Source: CAYXLI01 sp964464925
GTDB lineage: Bacteria > Acidobacteriota > Terriglobia > Bryobacterales > Bryobacteraceae
Direction: 5' to 3'
NCBI GenBank assembly: GCA_964464925.1
Contig: CAYXLI010000056.1
Location: 1 to 19,257, forward strand
Length of the DNA: 19,257 bases
The notes below the pieces were generated by a model. The model saw nothing but the letters and a program-made list of their open reading frames with translations. It was not told the DNA's origin and searched no databases. Below are positions 14,650 through 19,257 of the stretch, piece by piece (position 1 is the first letter of the stretch; every line of letters begins with the position of its first letter). The position numbers and the translations under genes were made by a program.

Positions 14650-14674
14650 CACCGCCCAGTTCTCCTCAAGCTAC

Positions 14675-14682
14675 TGATATCA
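14675..14682. promoter_or_regulatory. TGATATCA palindrome beside the operator candidate
   Basis: A perfect 8-bp palindrome five bases left of the longer palindrome at 14687-14705, within the same divergent intergenic. It may be part of the control region or chance. Confidence 0.25.
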
Positions 14683-14686
14683 CAAG

Positions 14687-14705
14687 GTAAGTTACTGTAA
14701 CTTAC
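14687..14705. promoter_or_regulatory. Perfect palindrome, candidate operator between divergent genes
   Basis: GTAAGTTAC-T-GTAACTTAC: two perfect 9-bp arms around one central base, unusually AT-rich for this sequence. It lies 49 nt from the regulator start (14638) and 52 nt from the exported-protein start (14757), almost the midpoint of the 118-bp intergenic. This is the expected geometry for a dimeric regulator controlling both directions. Confidence 0.6.
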
Positions 14706-14756
14706 TTGTCCAGTCCGGGCGCGGAAGGCGATAAAGGCTGGGTTGCCTGGAGTGGA

Positions 14757-16334
14757 ATGAGAACTGCCTTACTGGTTTCCCTTTCAACATTACAACTGCT
14801 CAGCCCATTACAGTCCGCCGATTTCGGCATTCCAGTAATCGACGGCAAAATGTCGATCATCTCGCCGCTCGCACCGATGGAGCCGGGTGCTGCGAGCCGC
14901 GCGCTGGATGCCGAAGAAGCTCACACCAATCCGCTATTCATTGACCAGCTCGGGGAGCGCCAGGTGCTCTGGGTGCGTGACCTCGTGGCGAAAGGAGCCG
15001 GTGAGGCAGCCATACGCTCCGCGCTCGACGGGATGGCTGCGTGGACGCGGAAAGCCGCGCCGCTACGGGCCACCGCCTCCGATGTTAGTGCTCTTGAGTC
15101 GCGGCTGCGGTCGGAGCCGTCAAACCTCGTTCTCCGCAACGCGGTTGCGCGCTACTGGGTTCGCGAACTTGAGCTTGAACGAGCCGGCATCGACGCTGAT
15201 AAGCCGCTAATGTTTCGCATTCGTCCTGGCTCCGGCATGTGGCAGTGCACAAACTGTTACCTGGCCCGCGGCAGTCGAACCGAAGCTCCGTCGGCGGTGT
15301 ATGCACGTGCGCGGCGAGCGGTGGACGAATTCCTGAGCGCAGCTCCGAAGGATCCGCGCGCGCTCTGGCAGGCGGCGCTGCTTGACCGTATGATCAGCGA
15401 CAAAGACGGCCGCACGAACAAAAGCGAACTCGATTTCGAAAAACGGGCTGCTGAGGAGAAAGGACCATCCGCAGCGGCAGCGCGTATTGCCTGGATCAGT
15501 CAAGACGGCACGGTGACGCGGCTGCTCGCCCGGGCCGGGGAATATCGCGGGGACAAAGCTGTGCGTTCGAGGCTTGTGCGCGAGGGGTTCGACCTGCACG
15601 GCCACCGCGATCCAAATTTCGATATATGGGAACCGGTCTTCCGGAAGGCAACACCGGAAGAACTCGCCGAAGCTAACCGTCTCACGGAGCAGGCGAAGGC
15701 GGCTGAAGGACGCGTGAGGACGGAAGTGCTGGAGACATTGCGTGAGTTCCCTGCTGAAGTCGACGTATATCGAATGCTGGCCTACTGGCCTCTGGACCGT
15801 AATGCACCGTTCCCACCGCAATGGTATAAACGCGAGCGCATAATTCGGTACGCCATCATGCTCGACCCGACGGATTGGAGGCTATTTTTCAGCCGCGCTT
15901 CGAACTGGAACGATCTCGAGAACAAGAAGATGGAGATGCCGTCGGCGCAGGCTCAGGCAATCCTGCGCAAGAATCGCGACGGCGACTTTAATTACATCTA
16001 CGAAGAAACATTCAAGGACATCGCCGCCGATCCTTTTGTACCGTACGTTTTCGCGCTGCAAGCAGTGCGGCGCGCGCCCGCATATCCGTTTGCACATCAG
16101 CGCTTGGCGGTTTCCATGCAACATCTCATCCGCTACTCCATCGACGGTATCCCGGTAATCAATGACGCATTTCTGAACGCCGTGAACGAGATGAAGCTGG
16201 CCCAATATGCCGCGCTCCGACTTCAGGCACATCGGGAAGAGTGGCGTGACGAGCAAACAGGCGCAGCGTTGGCGAAGATGCTCGAATTCACCAAGCGGCA
16301 ACTCGCCGCAGTTCCGGCAAGACCACCACGTTAA
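14757..16334 (+). CDS. Secreted helical (TPR-like) protein, 525 residues
   Basis: A Sec signal peptide covers about 1-20 ('RTALLVSLSTLQLLSPLQSA'). The mature protein is long, charged and mainly helical, with TPR-like stretches ('SALESRLRSEPSNLVLRNAVARYWVREL', 'AVDEFLSAAPKDPRALWQAALLDRM', 'VLETLREFPAEVDVYRMLAYWP', 'AIMLDPTDWRLFFSRASNW'). A CxxC pair (164-167, 'WQCTNCYLARGS') is unusual in such a protein and could be a disulfide, or with other residues a metal or heme-less redox site. No known family is recognised. The ATG at 14757 has GGAG 4 nt upstream; the frame is open back to 14706, but that would overlap the palindrome and put extra residues before the signal peptide. Only 3 nt separate its stop from the next gene, so the two are co-transcribed. 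Confidence 0.8.
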   Translation: MRTALLVSLSTLQLLSPLQSADFGIPVIDGKMSIISPLAPMEPGAASRALDAEEAHTNPLFIDQLGERQVLWVRDLVAKGAGEAAIRSALDGMAAWTRKAAPLRATASDVSALESRLRSEPSNLVLRNAVARYWVRELELERAGIDADKPLMFRIRPGSGMWQCTNCYLARGSRTEAPSAVYARARRAVDEFLSAAPKDPRALWQAALLDRMISDKDGRTNKSELDFEKRAAEEKGPSAAAARIAWISQDGTVTRLLARAGEYRGDKAVRSRLVREGFDLHGHRDPNFDIWEPVFRKATPEELAEANRLTEQAKAAEGRVRTEVLETLREFPAEVDVYRMLAYWPLDRNAPFPPQWYKRERIIRYAIMLDPTDWRLFFSRASNWNDLENKKMEMPSAQAQAILRKNRDGDFNYIYEETFKDIAADPFVPYVFALQAVRRAPAYPFAHQRLAVSMQHLIRYSIDGIPVINDAFLNAVNEMKLAQYAALRLQAHREEWRDEQTGAALAKMLEFTKRQLAAVPARPPR

Positions 16335-16337
16335 GAC

Positions 16338-17939
16338 ATGCTGAAGCTCCTATCATGCCTTCTATTCTGCGTTGCACTCGGGCACGCCGATCCGATCACA
16401 TTCCGCACAATCGCCGGGCCGGCGAATTTCTTTGGCGGGCCACCCATCATCAGCCGGGGGCTGGTTGCGTTCATCGGTCCTGGCGGGGGCGTGTGGACAG
16501 TGCCCACAAGCGGAAGTGCGGCCACCGAGGTGCTCCATAAGACGGACGCGATTCCGCCGGATCGCCCAGCAATACCCTATGCAAACGCCGACTTCTCGCC
16601 GTTCTCGCCGCCACCTAACGACACTTTCCTGATGGGCTATAACAGCCAGCTTCGGCTCGGAGGAGGCTACCTGGGTTTCATCGCTACCGATCCCAACAAG
16701 GCGGGCGGAACCTCTGGTCTCGGACTCTACTCGATACCGACGCGCGGCGGCAACATTGTTCCGTTAGCATCCGGCAATTACTTTCCATTCGATTTCCAGC
16801 TGAGCGATCAAGGTCAAGTGGTATTCGAGTACGGTAATCAGGTCTACGCAGTTCCCGCGGCTGGAGGACCGATCGTGACACTCGCCGACAATAAAGCTCT
16901 TGCGACACCGCCTCTTCTTGTCGCTAATAGCGGGAATTTGGTTCAAGCGAACCAATACGCGTACCCGGCGATTAGCGGTAATTCCGTGGTGCTCGTTGCC
17001 GGGAACAACATCGCGGGTGGCAGCATCCAAACCACGCCGCTCAAACCGGCGGGCGTGTTCACTGATGTCGCCGACGGGCGTCAGTTCGACGTTTACACAT
17101 TTTGGGAACCGAAGATTGATGGCGGTACGGTCGTGTTCGGCGCTCAGAATCGTAACAGCAACGTCCAGGGCATCTATGCACGAACCGGATCCGGCCCCCT
17201 CGTTACGCTGGTTGACTCCACGACGTCCATTTCGGGCACAAACAACACGTTCCGTCTGGGCGGGAACGGCCACGGCCCACAAATCGCGGCGAGCGACGGC
17301 ATAGTCGTTTTCGAGGCGCGCGACGCAGATGGCAACGCCGGCCTCTATCAGGTGGCAGAAACGGGCGGCCCGATAACCAAAGTTCTCGCCACGGGTGACA
17401 AGCTTGGCTCCGATGTTGTGATGAATGTAGATATCGGTCCCGAGCCACTCAGCGGCGGGGAACTAGCGATGCGTGTGGCCCTGCACTTCGATTGGTATCT
17501 GGTCATCGCCGATCTCATCCCGACGCAGCAGACGGGTACGTTGCCGGGCGGCGCAGTGGACAACCCCACGCCACTGCCTGCTGGTGGTCAGCCGATCAGT
17601 CAGGTGCAGACCGACTTGACGGCCGGAGCACCACAGAACTTCTACTGGTTCTCCTGGCCGGGCGGATGGCTTACGGCAGATGCGGTCACATCCGGCACAG
17701 ATAGCAACGATGGCTACACGTTTCAATTGCTCAGTTCAACGGGCGATCCGATTGGAGCAGCGGCTCTTGAGAGCAGTCACACGTTTACAGCCGTGATCAC
17801 GACCAAACTAGATGCCGGTCAATACCTGATTGGCCTGTCGTGCACAGGTCAATGTTCGACGGGCGCCGCGACAATCAATTTCGACACACCCGTTTCCGGC
17901 ATCGATCCAAACGCAATCAGTAGTTCGACTCAAAAGTAG
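16338..17939 (+). CDS. Secreted propeller-like protein with C-terminal beta domain
   Basis: Protein of 533 residues with a signal peptide (about 1-17, 'LKLLSCLLFCVALGHA'). Residues 20-395 contain repeated blade-like units in which 'G.VVF......G.Y......G....L...' recurs: 'GLVAFIGPGGGVWTVPTSG', 'GQVVFEYGNQVYAVPAAGG', 'GTVVFGAQNRNSNVQGIYA', 'GIVVFEARDADGNAGLYQV'. This resembles the secreted propeller-like repeat families frequent in Acidobacteria and Verrucomicrobia. After a Pro/Gly-rich linker (about 405-425), the last 110 residues ('NFYWFSWPGGWLTADAV', 'YTFQLLSSTGDPIG', 'LDAGQYLIGLSCTGQCS') look like a beta-sandwich of the bacterial pre-peptidase C-terminal type. No sorting signal is seen at its C-terminus. 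It starts 3 nt after the previous stop without much room for a Shine-Dalgarno, suggesting coupled translation. The function is unknown. Confidence 0.8.
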   Translation: MLKLLSCLLFCVALGHADPITFRTIAGPANFFGGPPIISRGLVAFIGPGGGVWTVPTSGSAATEVLHKTDAIPPDRPAIPYANADFSPFSPPPNDTFLMGYNSQLRLGGGYLGFIATDPNKAGGTSGLGLYSIPTRGGNIVPLASGNYFPFDFQLSDQGQVVFEYGNQVYAVPAAGGPIVTLADNKALATPPLLVANSGNLVQANQYAYPAISGNSVVLVAGNNIAGGSIQTTPLKPAGVFTDVADGRQFDVYTFWEPKIDGGTVVFGAQNRNSNVQGIYARTGSGPLVTLVDSTTSISGTNNTFRLGGNGHGPQIAASDGIVVFEARDADGNAGLYQVAETGGPITKVLATGDKLGSDVVMNVDIGPEPLSGGELAMRVALHFDWYLVIADLIPTQQTGTLPGGAVDNPTPLPAGGQPISQVQTDLTAGAPQNFYWFSWPGGWLTADAVTSGTDSNDGYTFQLLSSTGDPIGAAALESSHTFTAVITTKLDAGQYLIGLSCTGQCSTGAATINFDTPVSGIDPNAISSSTQK

Positions 17940-17948
17940 GAGGAGTGC

Positions 17949-18707
17949 ATGTACAAAGCAGCTGTCTATATGCTCGCTACGGCGGCGAGTGTGGTAGCGG
18001 GTCCGATTCTCAGCAATCCGGTCACGCTCTTCAACAACTCGATGAACCTGCCTGAAAACATCTCGCAGGCGCCCAGCGGATTCGGTTCATATGGCGGGCA
18101 ATATTTCGTCGACGATACGGGCAAGGGGGCGGACGGGCCCGGCACTATCTGGGCAGTACAAACATCCGCTCCGAATGTGGGGCAAGCGACCGTCTTCAAT
18201 AGTAGCGCCCTAACGAACGACCTGACGCGGGGGTCAATATTTCTTCCCTCGACCTTCGGGTCGTATGCCGGTAATTTCTTAGTCGCAGCTACGAATGCCA
18301 CCAATTGTGCGAACGGGATATGCGGCAACACGACCGGAACCTATCTGCTCGCCTTCGATGCAAACGGAAACGTGAGGACGCTCTACTCGGACACGAACTG
18401 GGCGAACTTCCCGTCGTTCGGCGGTCCGCTGATCGCGCCTTCCGGATTCGGAAATCACGGAGGCGATTTGATCGTCGTCGATCAGCCGACGAGCGGTCCT
18501 CAACCAATCAATGGTGGAAAAGTGCTCGCCATAAAGCCTGACGGCACAGCGACGACGCTTGCATACCTGCCCGCTGGAGATTTCGGGCTGTCGGACGCGT
18601 TCACGCCGCCAGGTTGGGGGCAATGGGGAAACATGCTACTGGTGGGCGATCTCACTTCCGGCTCGATTTTCGCCATCGACGCAAAAGGGAATGTTCGAAC
18701 GTTCTAA
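17949..18707 (+). CDS. Repeat protein, N-terminal part of a frameshifted PEP-CTERM protein
   Basis: Signal peptide 1-18, then a repetitive, Gly/Asn-rich beta protein. A motif 'PSGFG...G..LV..' returns four times in this frame: 'APSGFGSYGGQYFVDD' (41-56), 'LPSTFGSYAGNFLVAA' (99-114), 'APSGFGNHGGDLIVVD' (163-178), 'TPPGWGQWGNMLLVGD' (219-234), with a fifth copy after the frameshift ('APTGFGMFSGYLFVSV'). The frame stops at TAA 18705-18707, directly after 'DAKGNVRTF', and the same protein continues in the next frame to 19101. AGGAGGAG (17938-17945) precedes the ATG, and 9 nt separate it from the stop of the upstream gene. As read, the product would lack the PEP-CTERM tail and be secreted but not sorted. 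Confidence 0.75.
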   Translation: MYKAAVYMLATAASVVAGPILSNPVTLFNNSMNLPENISQAPSGFGSYGGQYFVDDTGKGADGPGTIWAVQTSAPNVGQATVFNSSALTNDLTRGSIFLPSTFGSYAGNFLVAATNATNCANGICGNTTGTYLLAFDANGNVRTLYSDTNWANFPSFGGPLIAPSGFGNHGGDLIVVDQPTSGPQPINGGKVLAIKPDGTATTLAYLPAGDFGLSDAFTPPGWGQWGNMLLVGDLTSGSIFAIDAKGNVRTF

Positions 18708-19101
18708 CGGTCAGTTCGGGTTGCGCCAAATGGCGCTAGCCCCAACTGGCTTCGGAATGTTCAGTGGCTACCTCTTTGTCTCTGTTTCGGGTTCTTCTTA
18801 TGGCGGCGGAGTTGGCGGTTCTGTGGATGTCCTGAATCCGCAAGGACAGGAAATCGCCGTTCTGAAACAGGGCACTGTAGGAGCGCCATTCGATCCCCGA
18901 GGACTATATTTTGCGGACGCGAACACATTGCTCGTGAATGATGCCGATCCCGGAATCCTGATGGCCACTCCGGCGGCGTTCGAGCTAACCACTCCAGAAC
19001 CAAGCTCACTGATGCTGCTGGAGACGGGCGGTCTGATCCTTGCAGCGCTGGGGGTTCGCCGGTCTGGTCGTGCTTGCCGGCGCCGGCCCGCCTGCAAGTA
19101 A
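18691..19101 (+). pseudogene. Out-of-frame C-terminal part with PEP-CTERM sorting signal
   Basis: In the +1 frame the protein continues: 'NGQFGLRQMALAPTGFGMFSGYLFVSV' region holds the fifth repeat, and the tail shows the full PEP-CTERM layout: 'PEP' followed by a hydrophobic helix (about 'SSLMLLETGGLILAALGV') and a basic end ('RRSGRACRRR'). This signal targets proteins to the exosortase/archaeosortase-like system; no exosortase gene is in the window. There is no usable start with a good Shine-Dalgarno at this point (ATG 18691 has AAGGGA too close), so independent translation is unlikely. Restoring the frame requires a net gain of 3k+1 or loss of 3k+2 nt to have occurred; alignment to the preceding repeat ('LPAGDFGL' against 'SNGQFGL') suggests about three missing residues. 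Confidence 0.75.
18693..18704. repeat. GTTC-GAAC-GTTC triad at the frameshift site
   Basis: Three consecutive 4-mers, GTTC, GAAC (its reverse complement) and GTTC, end exactly before the premature TAA. Such short direct and inverted repeats promote slippage or small deletions. Confidence 0.5.
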
Positions 19102-19214
19102 GTCGGATTGTGTGCGGACAGAGGTCACCGAAATAGGCCGAGGAAGCGTGCAATCGATTTGTTCCGCTTCAGTTTGCGATGAAAAGGAGAGCAGAGGTGA
19201 ATGGTGACCAGTCT

Positions 19215-19254
19215 GACACATAGGTAACAGAACGTTCCGGACACATGGGTTACA
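19215..19254 (+). mobile_element. Tandem repeat resembling an insertion-sequence end (edge of window)
   Basis: GACACATAGGTAACA (19215-19229) and GACACATGGGTTACA (19240-19254) are direct repeats, 13 of 15 identical, with a 25-nt period. Repeated short transposase-binding sites of this kind are usual in the terminal sequences of IS481/IS3-type elements. The rest of the element would lie beyond the window, so there is no transposase to support the call. Confidence 0.35.
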
Positions 19255-19257
19255 CTT

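Noticed and set aside
18559..19101. Separate 180-residue gene starting at 18559
   Set aside because: Its first 44 codons overlap the real frame of the upstream protein and have shadow-like composition; it is the out-of-frame tail of the PEP-CTERM protein.
1..19257. tRNA, rRNA, riboswitch or CRISPR array
   Set aside because: No cloverleaf, ribosomal core sequence, regularly spaced repeats or known riboswitch core was seen by eye; weak structures could be missed without covariance-model searches.

Overview
The window looks like chromosomal DNA of a soil Acidobacteriota, probably of the Solibacter/Bryobacter type. This is an inference from gene style: moderately high GC, a CadC-like winged-helix protein fused to a TolB/WD40-type propeller, a second regulator whose N-terminal domain sits in front of a membrane helix and TPRs, a diheme cytochrome/PQQ dehydrogenase fusion, a Tat-exported xylose-isomerase-like barrel, many small VOC/YciI/DinB proteins and a PEP-CTERM protein. 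I see no rRNA, tRNA or CRISPR array.

Left part (1-2630, + strand): a VOC (glyoxalase-fold) protein, a YCII-family protein that appears to be leaderless, and a sugar isomerase/epimerase-like TIM barrel with a twin-arginine signal and a TTG start. Two copies of a 22-nt sequence lie upstream of the YciI gene and of the isomerase gene. Next (2711-4817, - strand) come an unrecognised 441-residue protein and a small secreted beta-rich protein. Across a 227-bp divergent intergenic lies the 743-residue CadC/TolB-like membrane sensor-regulator (+), followed by a leaderless DinB-family protein, which converges on the PQQ dehydrogenase (-).

Middle part (10692-12533, - strand): a compact run of small genes that may be one transcript. 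It has a good promoter, a 32-codon leader ORF with a strong Shine-Dalgarno that overlaps (ATGA) a secreted 222-residue protein, then an 88-residue protein, a small degenerate GIY-YIG domain protein, and a 135-residue protein overlapping it by 10 nt. A PhnB-type VOC gene (+) follows.

Right part (13412-19257): a regulator with a putative DNA-binding N-terminus, one membrane helix and TPRs (-) is divergent from a tight three-gene set of exported proteins (+): a 525-residue secreted helical/TPR-like protein, a 533-residue secreted propeller-like protein and a repeat protein with a C-terminal PEP-CTERM signal. The intergenic region carries a perfect 9-bp-arm palindrome that could be the regulator's operator. 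The PEP-CTERM protein is split by a frameshift next to a GTTC-GAAC-GTTC sequence, so as written its sorting signal is out of frame. The last 45 bases hold a tandem 15-nt repeat that may mark the end of an insertion sequence running out of the window.

Best candidates for something undescribed: the regulator/operator/exported-protein module at 13412-19101, including its frameshift, and the small-gene cassette with the catalytically degenerate GIY-YIG protein at 10692-11704.
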